A DNA stretch of 64,000 nt from positions 5,895,001 through 5,959,000 of the forward strand of contig OX387205.1 of assembly GCA_947561715.1 (NCBI GenBank), given 5' to 3'. Below are positions 44,166-56,700 of this stretch, piece after piece. The notes beneath the pieces were generated by a model. That model did no database searches. It saw only the letters and a list, made by a program, of their open reading frames with translations, and had not been told where the DNA came from. Numbering within the stretch: position 1 is the stretch's first letter; the number at the start of each line of letters is the position of its first letter. The position numbers and the translations under genes were made by a program. The DNA is from Ascidia mentula. Its lineage: Eukaryota; Chordata; Ascidiacea; Phlebobranchia; Ascidiidae.

Positions 44166-45648
44166 TGTCCAGCAGCACCTAAAAAGAATAAAATGAAGAT
44201 CGCGCAGCATGATACTACGCGTGAAAAATAGGGGAAAACACAAATTGCAAAGAAATGAGGCACATGTCAGTCTGCGAGGAATTCCTGGTAACATATATAT
44301 CTAAAAATCTGGCCGACTAACCTGGTGAAACCTTTGTCACTACATAACGCTATAGCATACAGTTATCCACAGAAAAAACATTCCCTAATCAATTTTATCT
44401 TTTCTGACTATATTAAACAGATAGTGGATCTAACTTAAACACCACTATAGAACACATTGGATCAGGACACACAATCTATCAATAACCTTCGGTGCGAAGT
44501 CAAAACCTGAAAACAAAGTTAAAAGGAATATTTACTGATCAAACACATATGTCTTTGAAAACTAGTCCACTTTTTCATATATCATGATTGTGAAGATATG
44601 ATGTGAGCCAATCAGATATAAACGCAGATATTATTTCTCCACGACATATATAGACATGATATAAAGGATATAGCGAAACCTCCACCACAATGTAGGGAAT
44701 TCGGCTTGTCATAATTCAAATTTTATATTATCTAAACTCGGTCTTTCGAAATCGATTTCTTTTTTTACATTCGCGCACACACACGTTTTGACGCCTTCGC
44801 GAGTTATATCCGGGTAACTTTACACGCCCTTCAACTTGCGTCAACTCTTTGTCACGTCAACGCAGCAATAAATTATTTCTTTGTTTATGCCTTGTCTTTG
44901 ATAACGCCCTACATATTTGCGACACTTTTCACAAACACATCAAACTGTTTTGATGCAGATTTGGGAACAAAATCTAGGCACGTGGTCTGGTCCCAGAAAT
45001 CTAAACTTTTGTCTCAGAACACAGACCGGTTGCAGACTCAATATGTCTTTCACAGCTATGGGACCCTACACTAACAACCTATGCTAATACATCTTGCACA
45101 ACTTTTGGGCAAAACCAATAATAACAAAATTACCGAGCAGCAATAACAGTCATGAACGTTGCTTAATGTTCGTAAATTGTTGAATTACTGTCAGCCTGCT
45201 TTAGTAGATAGTTACCCAAAACTTAAATTAAGATGCAAATCTAACATGTCAACCTTCATTATTATGTGAATGATTGAAATATGTGTTGTAAGTTGGTCTA
45301 CACAGTTGGATTGCAAACTTCTATGCTGGTACCTAATAAACGCTTCACTTATAATCATTACCATCATGTGGCTGAAAGGCTATCGCCATATTTGTTGAGA
45401 TCAAACGCAAGTGTGATTAATGATAGCAGAACTGAACAATCGACCCCCAGCAGTTTTATTGTCAACTATTCCTAACGTCTAGCATTCTAGGTCCTGGTAC
45501 ACTTCTCCATGCATAGGGAATGCTATTTTGGGCACAATTGGCTGAAAGCAACTTGCATTTATAAAGGTTTTACGTGTGTTTTGCGCAAACGTAACTCTCA
45601 TCATACAAGAACTTGAATGAAGACATACGTAATAACGTAACAGCACCT
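44166..45648. other. No gene; repeat debris
   Basis: Short frames only. A block around 45165-45245 is shared with 39845-39935. Nothing else could be supported. Confidence 0.4.
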
Positions 45649-46140
45649 TGTAGCAACACGCATGTTTCCCTACTTAATTCTTTGCACATTTGGAACACAT
45701 ACGGACCGAAGACTGCAGACGGTGTTAATAGCTTTCCTGCAGGAGCTCCCACAAGCGTTCTGGCATCCTGCTGGACAACACATTTTTTCTGACACTTTGT
45801 TACAAAAAGGCCCATTTCGTAATCCTTGAACAAAGTCTAGTCTAGTTTGCTCTCTTAGTCGCTCGTACTCTCTCGGCCCTGTCGTTATTATCGCCATCGC
45901 GCTGTAACGTTCGCACGTTCTTTTGTTAGTTAATTCGCTGCAATTCAGTCACGTGTTAAACTCTTGTTAAACGCGCTTGAAACAAATTAAACTTAAGCCA
46001 CCTGGTATTGCAATCGTGTCATTCAATTAATAAACAAGTCTACCACGGAGTCGAACTTAGTAACCTATACAGGAAGAACACGTAAGCAGACTTTAGCTTT
46101 AGCACAGCAGCAAGCCGAAGGAATCAATTGGTACGCTGCA
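45649..46140 (+). mobile_element. Solo LTR, copy 1 (492 bp)
   Basis: Starts TGTAGCAACACGC and ends TGCA, with ACCT on both sides (45645-45648 and 46141-46144) as a 4-bp target duplication. Closely similar over its length to 46614-47088 in the same orientation, including gcagacgg, aattaaacttaagcc and ggagtcgaacttagtaacct. An aataaac near the 3' third fits an LTR polyA signal. TG...CA ends and a 4-bp duplication fit an LTR retrotransposon, perhaps Ty3/gypsy; the two different duplications show two separate insertions. Confidence 0.75.
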
Positions 46141-46613
46141 ACCTACTGAAAGATACTCGTCACATTACAGCCAAACCTGTACAAGATTCCACATTTTCTG
46201 TTTTCACAAACTTTTGACAACTGTATTTTACGACATGAGAAAACTCAACGGTTCAGAGAAAGCTAAGATACAAACTTGAATAAATTGAGACACTGCCTTT
46301 TTAACACCATGGTGTTACAAAACTGGTATAGGGGACGGGATTGATCTAACAGAAAAAAACGCCGGTCGTATGTGACCTCTTTCATATGCGACTGCGTGCT
46401 TTGTTTTATTAAAGTTTTCTTTTTGAGAGAAAAGCCAATCACCCACATCATATTTTATTGTCAGTTCAACTCCGACCAGTAATCCGTTACAAACCATTAT
46501 TATTGAATCTGAAACAAGCGCCAGCAAAACCACCGAACATTTTGCGTTTCCTGTTCCGTCGCTTTCCTTTGATGTGCATGCACACACAAAATTGTGCAAC
46601 ATATCAAGCACAC

Positions 46614-47088
46614 TGTAGCAACACGCGTGTTTTCCTACTTAATTCTTCATACATTTGGAACAAAGACGGACCGAAGACTGCAGACGGTATCAGGCTTTCC
46701 GGCAGAAATCGCACAGCCTTCTGGCATCCGACTCGACGACAGACCTTTTTCTTCATTATAACTTGTTAAATACCCGTTCGCACTTTTCTCTGTCTGAATT
46801 CGTTGTCAGGATTCGTTGTCATTATTCGCTGTCATTCTCTGTCATTAACTTTGCCATCCAACTTGTCTCAGTCACTTAACTAAACAACTGGCACGCTGTA
46901 GAAGTCACTCGCTCAGTCACTAACGCGCTTGGAACAAATTAAACTTAAGCCGACTGGTATTGTAATCGTGTCTTTCAATTAATTGACAAGTCTGCCACGG
47001 AGTCGAACTTAGTAACCTATACAGCAAGAACACGCAAGCAGACTTAGATTCAGCAAAGCAGAGACTGGGAATTCTATTATACTTTGCA
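46614..47088 (+). mobile_element. Solo LTR, copy 2 (475 bp)
   Basis: Same family and orientation as the copy at 45649. Starts TGTAGCAACACGC, ends TGCA, and is flanked by ACAC on both sides (46610-46613 and 47089-47092). No internal coding region lies between the two copies, so each looks like a lone LTR left by recombination. Confidence 0.75.
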
Positions 47089-47117
47089 ACACCCAGACGA
47101 CCAACATTTAAGGAAGG

Positions 47118-47535
47118 GTGGAATTACAGCGATCACCTCCAATTGTATGCGTTTTCAGCATAATAAAGTGCAAATGTGGGTTAAATGTATACAATAACAT
47201 AGGCAAGGTCCCTTCAAATTCACACATGGCAGTTAAACAGAGATTAAACTCAGGTGTAAAAAACTTGCAGTTGATTACACGGAATAGTCTGATCATCATT
47301 GCTGTAAACTAACTGACTAAGCGCCCACAACAACGGGCAAACGAATGCAGAGACAAGCAAAACAAAAACAATGCTAAGCTATTACGTGATAATAGCTATC
47401 CTGATTATTTGCAAAGGGTTGATCTGCAGTGCGGAAGTAGGTGTTAAAGAGGAAGTCGCAACTTTAGTCATTTAGTTCACAGCACTGATGATATAAGCAC
47501 AACAGTGTTCGAAACGTTTACTTATAATTAACATA
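47118..47535 (+). mobile_element. Penelope-like 3' remnant with hammerhead-like motif
   Basis: The first part resembles the cysteine-containing opening of a GIY-YIG nuclease (CKCGLN...IGK). About 200 bp later comes cactgatgatataagcacaa, then cagtgttcgaaacg: a CTGATGA box, a possible five-pair hairpin and a GAAAC box. The last part is shared with KPNB1 intron 11. Short and broken. Confidence 0.4.
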
Positions 47536-47585
47536 TTAGCTTTGGCTTTTTTATTCCGAGATATCAAATTCTTTCTCAAAAACGC

Positions 47586-48627
47586 TTAAAGTGCATATGA
47601 CACGGCCATGACAACTTTGCGTAAAACTAAAGGTACATCTACAACAAACATATATCCAAAGTTTTTTGGTTGTACGTCAACAAAAAATGTAGAAACTAAA
47701 AGTAACGGCGACCAAAATCGTAAACCTTTTGCGCTGAGGAGAAAAGGACATCACACAAGGCGCTTGCGTCGAAAAAATGCATTGTTTAGATAGGAGAAGG
47801 CGCCCTTTTTTGCAGATATCGAATAGTTTCAAACATAGGAGAATCCACAGATTACGTTACCTTAAAGGCCAGGACAGGGTTTTGCATCACACAAAAATAT
47901 GTCATTGTGACATCACAAACCAAAGTCTTATTTATTCCTAAATAACGGGAGACCATGTAGCAGAAACGACTTCGCTCTGTACTTCGATAATACGGGAATG
48001 GTGCGTTTCTTTGCTAAGTGACATTACATGACACCATTTTGGATGTGATGTCATAACTTTAACCTCCCCTTTGTGTTGACTTTAATTTGATGATTCCAAC
48101 ATTTCTAGTTACAAACTATATTGCGAAAAATACATTAGTGGTTGATTGTGACGAATTAAATAAATCATTTATGACGCGAACTCGCTACTGTCGGGCAAAA
48201 AGTGGTATTATGACAGAATAACTGTGTTGCATAATCAGCTAATTTGGTCGGTCTTTCTCGGTGGCCAAAATTCAATTAACCTACTTCTATCTTTTGCTGT
48301 GAGTGGACAAAACGACTATGCTAAACTAACGGTTTGTCTCTGACGTGTTTTCAAAAGTTCCACTTTTACAATGTTTTCCATTCTTACGAATAAGGCTTGC
48401 TGCCAGCACTCGCGCACGACCGAAGCGACTTCTATGACATCACGCAACAATATCTCGCTTTCGCACGATTTCGTTCGCAACGGCAAAAGTTCGAATTTGA
48501 TCAGCTGTAGCTTAGAAACCAGTCGCCGTATCAAGCTACTTTTTTCGCCAAAAATGTTCTAAAGTTATGAACATTTTTTAGTTTGATTATTAACATGTTT
48601 TATTTTTACGTGTCATATGCACTTTAA
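47586..48627. mobile_element. TTAA-flanked 1.03 kb element with terminal inverted repeats
   Basis: TTAA at 47586-47589 and 48624-48627 bounds a 1034-bp insert. Its ends AGTGCATATGACACG and CGTGTCATATGCACT are a perfect 15-bp inverted pair; with the flanking bases the match is 20 bp. A TTAA duplication is the mark of piggyBac-type transposition, though the end sequence does not begin with the usual CCC. No transposase frame is present, so it is non-autonomous. ORFs of about 60-70 codons inside show no domain. Confidence 0.65.
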
Positions 48628-48639
48628 GGACCTATATGG

Positions 48640-49480
48640 GAATTAAATTGGAGAAATCCTGTTTTCAAGGCCCTCTGCTGTAATGCATCCAGCGACTGTT
48701 CCGCTTGTTTCCGAATGACCGTTGATGGGTCTTGTGACTTACATAGGGACCTAGTATTCTTCAAAGTTAAAAAAAAAAATTTTCTCCGGAATGAAACTGT
48801 ACAGAGGAAGGACTTGTTAAACCTCCCGCAGAAGGCTTCCATGGAAGATCTTATGACCAACAGGGGGTATAAACAGTCCTGGGTGGTGCTTTGGTACTTT
48901 TTCAGCAACTAAATTTGATGCCATTGCATAGAGAAGAGTTGGGACTTACACAAAAACGCAAATGAGTGGGTAGTTAATCGATTCATTTTGCAAAATCAGG
49001 TTCCAATTTTTGTTGCTTTTTTACCAACATACTGACTAACCAGGGGGGAAAATGCACCTAGGGGAGTGCTTAACCATTTTTTCTGAGACTAATTTTGATC
49101 AAAATTTGTAAATATGGGATTGATCTTCCGTAAAATCACAAATGATTGGACACTTAAACGATTCATTTTTCCATAAATACAGCTTGAATTTTGTGCTTCA
49201 TTTTCACCATAATTTTCAGCAGCACCCACCATCAAGTAACTACCTGATTGAAATAGCCCAAAAACCCCATTAAAACCGTAAAATTCGCCATGACAACTGC
49301 ACACACATTTGCGCTGATTCAACTGTAAAATTGACTTATATGCATTACTGGTTTGCTTTGTGATGTAAAATTTCTATTGTGACAGAGGTCTACACGGTGG
49401 GCATTTCCCAGCACCAAAACTTATTTTTAAAGAAATACTAATATGCGTCCTTCTAGTGTATACAACAGTTCGGCGTTATG
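48640..49480 (+). repeat. Dispersed repeat family X, copy 2
   Basis: Same family and orientation as 34523-35220, about 840 bp. It lies just 3' of GT31 copy C as copy 1 lies 3' of GT31 copy B, so it may have travelled with a duplication of that gene. Confidence 0.7.
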
Positions 49481-49832
49481 TACTTCATCTGAATCTATCA
49501 TCAGAAGGCGTTGCTTTGAAGATGTTGGCAGTAATTCGGACCACTATAAACTTGTCATCGTTAAATTTAAACTTTAGTTTCTGTTAATCATCTAAATAGC
49601 CGGAATGTTGTCAGATCTGTTCGTAGTATGTGATATATTGTGTCTAGTTAATTTTATTACAGGTCACTACTCTGGTCCACGTAAAGTGACGTACTTTCAA
49701 TGTCGATCCACTTCCTTAAATCAACAAACCACAACTTGTTTTGGATTTACAAACGTATATTGAACGTGCGTGAAATGAGGTTTACAAAATATAGCAAATG
49801 GCACAAACATATATGATTATTTGCGTTCTTTC

Positions 49833-52348
49833 TCAATGGAACGTTCGTCTGCATTGCACATGATTTCGAAAAGTGCGATAAATATCGTCCCACTTTTTAC
49901 TCATTGGAGCAAAAATGTCATTATTTTCCGAACCTAAATGTGTCGCCACTTCCGTCATATCGTATACCAAGTTGTCGGAAATTTGTGATCGCCTGCGCAA
50001 AATTCCGGTAATCCATACGTCATCCAATCGAAGTATTGGTGCAGTGAGTGACGTGTTGTACAAGTCCCGTGCTACGATCAAGGACATAACGTACATTCCA
50101 CCGTGACAGTACGGTGGGTAACTATTGTAACGGTATTCGTCGTACGTGACGTACCACTTTGTATGTGGAGTCCGCCAGGGAGCTTCGCTGGTGCCTTTAA
50201 CATACATGCATATTATTGGAAAAGTGCGATATATTTTCTCCAACTTCGTAATGTTTTGTAATTTTCCAGTGTGTTCGTGTGTTTGCTTGTGTTGAAGAAA
50301 ACTTATTCTTGCCTCGTCTGACCAGTGTACCGCACCGAAGGGCACATTGAGGGACTTGATTATGCGTTTTATATTTTTGGTCATTGTCCGGAGGTCAGTT
50401 ATGATATCGTCGTCTGCCGAAGCGTAAAGAGTGTTTGATGGAAAATGTTTTGACGCCCATTCCATTCCCGCAAGCACTTTGTACGGCATCATACTTCATA
50501 AAAAGAAAACAATCAAATAAATTACAGCACAAAGGTGTTTTATGCCCACTGCGCAGATCAAAATCATTGGATTTACTGACATCGCTCAGTTATTAACAAT
50601 TACATGGAAATACACTACCGATATTCATCAGGTCCATCATATTGTAATATATCCCCATATCTTTCTTCTTCCTCGTCCAGCAAGGCAACATGAGGAGGAT
50701 GTGAAGTTTTCCCTATGAGATAAACAGCTTCAAACCTTCCTCCATCTAAATAACTGATCGAGTTCCAAGTTCGACGAAGTAACTCGCGTCGTTGAAAGTA
50801 ATCAACTTTCGATTTGATAAAAGTCACCAGTGTAAAGGCCACGGCTTTAAAAAGAAAAACAATCAAGTACTATAGTTTAAATTAGTTTGCTTTTCACATG
50901 TAAGAATTATCAGTAAGTTATTCAACCAATAAAAGTGAACTAAAGTCTTTGTGTACAATAAAAAAATGATCCTACATTTACGATAAAAGACAGGGGTCGA
51001 AACCTCTGGCACGCGCGTCAGGTTTGCAAAGCGAGGTGATTATTCATGGCACGTGGCAAGCCAAATGATTTACGAATTTATACTCCAGTACTTTCTTATA
51101 CGTCAGGAGTGGTTTTGCGTCAAGGAGAATGGTAAAAAGTTCCCGATGTTCGGAAGTTGTGCGGATTTACCCATACTAACATAATAAAAATCTTACAATG
51201 AACGATCGCGATGCAGTACGGCGAATAAAAAAAATGTGTGAGCAATATGGGTTGGCACGCGAATTTCTAACAAATTTACAATTTCTGACACTATTGTTAA
51301 CTGGTAGGCGGCACCTGATATAAGGTTTAACTCACGTTTGTCACGAAAACATGATTCATTAAATCGGGCCACTATGTTCATCGGCTCACGTATGTATTTG
51401 TTGGGACCTCGTGGCTCCGTTATTGAAGTCGTCACATCTATTATGTACTCATCAGTCTGTCGGTCGTACTGGTGTCTAAATAAACAAGAATTGTTAATTG
51501 CTGATTGTGTAATTTTTTATATCAGGGGGAGAAATTTAAATTCAACAAAAATTACATCGAAATCGGCCTCACATTAGGTTTGCAAATGCTTTCGTGAGCC
51601 ACTTCTATTTGTGTATTTTTACCATCTATGTCAGTGTTTCTTAACCTTTTTTGGATCATAAACCCCTAAAACATTCTTTGAAAAGCTATGGACCCCTTTG
51701 CAAGAAACACATTGCAAATGTCGAAAAATTAAAATTCGTGGACAGAGAAACCTTATGGACAGAGGTAATAAATGTATTTTCGGGATAAATGTATTTCGTT
51801 TCATGGACCCCTTAATGCACCTTCTCGGACCCCTTGGGGGTTCATGGACCCCAGGTTAAGAACCCCTGATCTATGTATATACTAAAACAGAGAAATCATC
51901 ACAACTCAAACAGGAAGAAATCATGCACAACTCAAACAGGGATGCATGCTATTTTTGTTGTGCATTATCCATCGCGTATCAAACATTGTGACCTTTTTAG
52001 GTCCTAAAATACCTATATCGCCTTAATTAAAAAACTTTTATGTGAATCAAAGCAAAAACAACAGCTAATGTGCCACATTGCAACGGAAAGCGTAGGGAGT
52101 AACTTTTCCGAACGTTTGTACGACGTCATTTCCTCGTAGGAAAACTTAAAAGTCAACAATCGTGCTGTATTCAACTGGTTTACAATACAGCCAGTCTGCA
52201 CAAGTCTTTCCCGGTTCCTTTTTTGTCGCTGCTAGCTGCCTGTTACAAACTTCTTCACATATTTTGTCAAGTACTTGACTGTGAATGCAGTTCCAAGAAA
52301 AATCTTTAATATGAACAAGATAGCCCATACAATGCTAGAGAACTTCAT
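49833..52348 (-). CDS. GT31 glycosyltransferase (beta-1,3-galactosyltransferase-like), copy C
   Basis: Exons in transcription order: 52348-52251, 51475-51336, 50844-50619, 50493-49833; 374 aa, phases 2, 1, 2 as in A and B. Exon 1 (98 nt, the same as B) is a signal anchor, MKFSSIVWAILFILKIFLGT, with a GTTTGT donor. Exon 3 (226 nt) is nearly identical in protein to copy A (LVTFIKSKVDYFQRRELLRR). Exon 4 has YASADDDIITDL (DxD), SYPPYCHGGMYVM and RLDDVWITGILRRR. Compared with A it has an in-frame insert of about 35 residues after the DxD region (around FGAVHWSDEARISFLQHKQT). A minus-strand polyA signal (plus-strand TTTATT at 49653-49658) follows the stop. A hAT MITE sits in intron 1. Confidence 0.9.
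51624..51876. mobile_element. hAT-type MITE, 237 bp, perfect 8-bp target duplication
   Basis: ATCTATGT at 51624-51631 and again at 51869-51876 flanks a 237-bp element (51632-51868). Its ends CAGTGTTTCTTAACC and GGTTAAGAACCCCTG are inverted partners (13 of 15). The 8-bp duplication and CAG...CTG ends fit hAT. It has no coding capacity. It lies in intron 1 of GT31 copy C. Confidence 0.92.
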
Positions 52349-53723
52349 GCAGACGTTTCGGTTGTTTTCTACAACCATTTTCAATGTTCTCTAGCAATGA
52401 TACAGCAACGATAACAAACGTTACAGCAACGATAACAAACTTACTTTGCGTTATTGTACAGCGAAAGAAACACGACCGCAACAGCAACGTGGATTGAAAC
52501 TCCAAAAACGAAAACTGCACACAACACTTGCTGGTCTGACTTGCTCATTACAACACCACTATAAGTGTGGAATAAAGCATGAACCGATATTGTCACAATG
52601 CATCGTAAATCCGAACCAATTGTTCAATGCATTTCTACGTTGTTCGACCGTTATAGCTGATTAGCCTTGGGTTGTGGAACTTTTTTTTGCCATTTTTTAC
52701 GCTTGGCCGCGTTCTCCTCTCAAGCAAAATGTTATTTAAAATTAAAAAAGTCAAAAAGTTATTGCCATAAGCATAAAGGATCAAAGTTACTTTGTAGCGC
52801 TTATTATTATCGTAACGTGTATAAGAGATATCTTCATATTTTTCTTGGTACAACTAATAAATATGGATGATTGCATTTTAATTAGGCGTCTCGGTACCAG
52901 TTTTTTTCGTAACGTGGGTTAATAGCTGATATGCTGTCTTATAGTTCCAAGCGCCAATCGACACTTTCTGACCCAAATCAATGCTAAACTCTTGGGTATG
53001 TTCTGGAACAAAGATTTTCAAAAGTTCTAAGTAACTCTAATTGTGAATATCACCAATCCTTTTTACCGATGAACAGCCGAAAATTTGCGTTTCAATATTC
53101 TGTTGGTAAACTTCCTCTCGTCATTTTAAACAAAGTGGGTATGGTTTGAAAGGTATTTTAAAAAGTTTGTTAATGGCAAAGGTTTAGTTGAGGTCGCGGA
53201 GTTGTGATATATGATATAAGCGATTAAGTGTAATATTTTCTGACAATTATGATTAATATTCGGTCTGGAGACAGGCGACTCCCCTCGTTATTCCAAACAT
53301 GTTAGGTATGGTTTGAAAGGGGTTGGTACAAGCTTTCCAAAGATGTAGTTGGGACCACGGATTTGTGGACAAAGTTTTGACCGATTTATGACAATGTAAA
53401 TTATTATTTGTCCCAAATTTAAAAACTTTTTGGTGCGCCGTTACAAAATTTGTAAGGGATGTGTGCAAGGTTATAAAAGTTGGAAACTACTAATGAACTT
53501 TCCAAAACAGGAAGGAAAGATTTTTTATTGCATTAGTTGTAAGCGCCGATTGCAACGGAATAACGAAAAGCCAAACAAAAACTCGATTGTTGTAAAATTA
53601 GAGAATTCACAAGAATTAATTTAAGCAGAGCCATTAGACAGCAAAAATAACTTATGTATAACACCAACAAACCACGCAAAATCTGTACTACTTGCAACAG
53701 GCAACTACTCCTACAAGTCCTCA
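52349..53723. other. Intergenic, GT31 copy C promoter side and RhoGAP 3' flank
   Basis: Includes a short direct repeat (acagcaacgataacaaac twice, 52400-52440). A plus-strand TTTATT near 53524 gives a minus-strand AATAAA for the RhoGAP gene. No gene recognised. Confidence 0.45.
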
Positions 53724-56700
53724 TTAAAGTGGTTTAATTGGGTCACGTGATCGCGGTTGCTTCGGGGTTGCTCTTTTAACAGGCGAGTTATCGAGTTCGT
53801 CGTCCGCAAACAAATTCATCAACACCAAGGGGGCGAGTTTCGGTTTACGGGGAGTCCCCACCCGTACTTTTTGTTTCGTTTCTCCTTTGTCCAAAAACTC
53901 CACGCTCTTGGATTTCTTCAAAAAGCCTTCTTTATCAGGCGTATTTCCCCTTCTATGTGGCGAAGGTGATTCTAGATTGTCATTTAATGATTTGGAAAGT
54001 GTGTACGGACTAACGGGAGATGAATCGGGCAGTGTGAGTTTGTATGGTAAAGGCGGTAGTTTTCTACCATCAGGTTTATTGCCGCTGAGCGAGTTGAATT
54101 TTTCGACCACTTCAGAAACAAGACCAGATTTGATGGTTTTGACGTGACGAGTTTTGCAGAATTTTGCATTCTCAGCAACCCTCTGCTCAAACTGGTAAAT
54201 GCGTTGCGATGCATACAGGGGCGAAGGTCGAACAAGGTCTTTCAAAACACGAGGTTTGGGAAGATGATCCACCTTACTGTCGCCAGATTCAAAACCTTGA
54301 TTCTGCCCAAATGTTCTGGAGAAAAGTTTAATTTTGTTGGGAAGAATTTGATCCCCAGAATTTAACACATTCTGACGCAGTTTGGATTTGGTGGCGACTG
54401 ATTTCACGAGGCAACTTCCCTCTCGACCTGGCGAGTTCAGCCGTTTAAAAATTCGCTGTCGTTTCTTGGCCGGAAGTATTTTCCCTCTTATTATCCCACG
54501 TTCCTCCAGAACGAAAAGACCACTGTGGCGTGACAAAACACGTGACCTCTTCAATGGACTGGAATAATTTCGTATTCTGTTTCCATTGTTCAAAACACAA
54601 CGAGGATTTTTCATCTTCATGAGTTTTTCAGTGTCTACAATTTGTTCAATGATTGTATTTAGTATCGAAAGACAATCCTGGTGTAAAATAATATCATTCG
54701 TTTTGTTGTTTAAGATATCTTGATTCCCAGTTTGTTTTGTTTCTGTTGTTTTCAAGTAATCTGTATTGATTAAAATATTAAGGGTATTACTACAGTAAGT
54801 TTCAGGAAAGATGTAATAAATTTATAATACCTTTAGTTTGATCTTCATGTTTTTCTGGTGAAAGAGGAGTGGTATGTAAATAAATACTGTTGTTGTTTTC
54901 ATTTTCCACACTGTCATCAAAGCGATTACTGATATCTTTATCTGATGTTACATGATCTGTTAAAATAGCAGGTAATTAAAAGTTGTTTTATTTTAAAAAA
55001 AGAAATGATTAAATATTACAATTAATACTAGTAATTTTATAACTGATATGTTCAAAATATTGTATCTTAACATTAAAAGATTTCTGTTAGGGCTTCAAAT
55101 TGACAAATAAACTTACAATATTACAAACTATAATAATTAAAAAAAAAATTACCAAAAAAAGTTTTTTAAATAATTCCAAAATATCCTGCAAAATTTATGA
55201 CTATAATAAAGGTTCCCAAACCTTCCCTCTAATTTCCCCCTGGCAGCCTTTGAAGACACAATTTACTCCCATGTTTACCCATACTAATTTGCAATTTGTA
55301 AAGCAAAAAAAGGATTTGAAATGAATGCCTGAATGAAATTGTATTAAGCTTTAAAACACTGCAGCGAAACATAGAAACAAAGTAAAAGTTACTTATAGTT
55401 TTGCCAAAACATAACTGTTCACATTCACATAAATTTCTTGCTTATATGTTTACCCCCATTGGGTATAAATTTACCCCAAGGGGATTTGGAAATTGTTCAG
55501 ACTATATCGAGTTATACCCTAGTACATAGATTATAATTGGTGTTCTTGTTCACTATCTTTTTACCTTCATCAACATTTTCACTTTTTGAAGATCCTGTTG
55601 AATTTTCTTTTGTGTTGCTCACAAAATCATCAGTAATATCATCTTCCAAGCTTGTCCCCAAACAATCATTATTGTCATGCACAGAAGAATTCGCTTTTAT
55701 GGATGAAATGTCAGAAACATTTAATGATTTGTCACTTGTTATTTCTTCTGCTATTGGCTTGTTCATTGAAATAAGTGTGTTGAGACTCAAATCAAATATA
55801 CAAACACTTTCGTTGATAACTTCCTCAGATGAAGGATCCAACCCATGAAAAATTGATTCAACTGATTGTGTTGATTGCGAAGCTAAAAAATAAATTTATC
55901 AGAATAATAAAAGAACCGATTTCTTTTCTTTGAAACATATTGTTTCCTTAAAGTTGATGCACATAATATTTTAAACTTGATAAATCAGGGTAAGGAGAGA
56001 CAGTCAGTAATTCATGAAAACCTCTTTTAACGGACCAAACAAAACAATTGGTACTTATAAAGATAGAACAAGAACAGGGGTGAAAACACATCAAAAATTT
56101 GGATTATGTCAACATGATTTGGGCATTGCAGAAGGCATGAAAGTCATAGCACTGTTTCCTAATCTTTTTAGGTTTGATGTAATTAGCCTGTATCTATAGA
56201 GTTATAAAAGTCACAGGTTTTGTATTTAAATCATATTCAGACAAATGTAGACACTTACTTGCACAGCTACTTTCCAGAGTTTGATCGGTAGAGCTTGCCA
56301 CTGACATATTTGATTCGAAATTTGTGACACTTGTTTGGTTGAAACAACTGTCCTTGCTTTGTTGCAAGTCTACAAAGTAATTTGTAAATCGTAAACCAAA
56401 TTAATTTATATTTAAGTAAATTATTCCCGCAGCTATTGGCAAAGTTATTGACAAAAATATGCCAGCAAACTAAAAATATAGTTTTTTTTTACACCAATAA
56501 GTTTATTTTATGACGACAGAAAAACAGGTACGACTTTAGTAGTAAGTTAAATAAATTTTACACATTAAAATAAACTCATATACATGAAGGAACTTACTGT
56601 TTAGCATTACATTGCTAAAGATAGATTATAATTATTTTTGGTTTGGCAGTTTTAAATCTGCAAAATCTCAAAGGCATTTTTAAGTCTTATTCTATGCTAC

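Noticed and set aside
45649-47088. One LTR retrotransposon with two LTRs
   Set aside because: Each repeat has its own 4-bp target duplication and the 470 bp between them is too short and non-coding.
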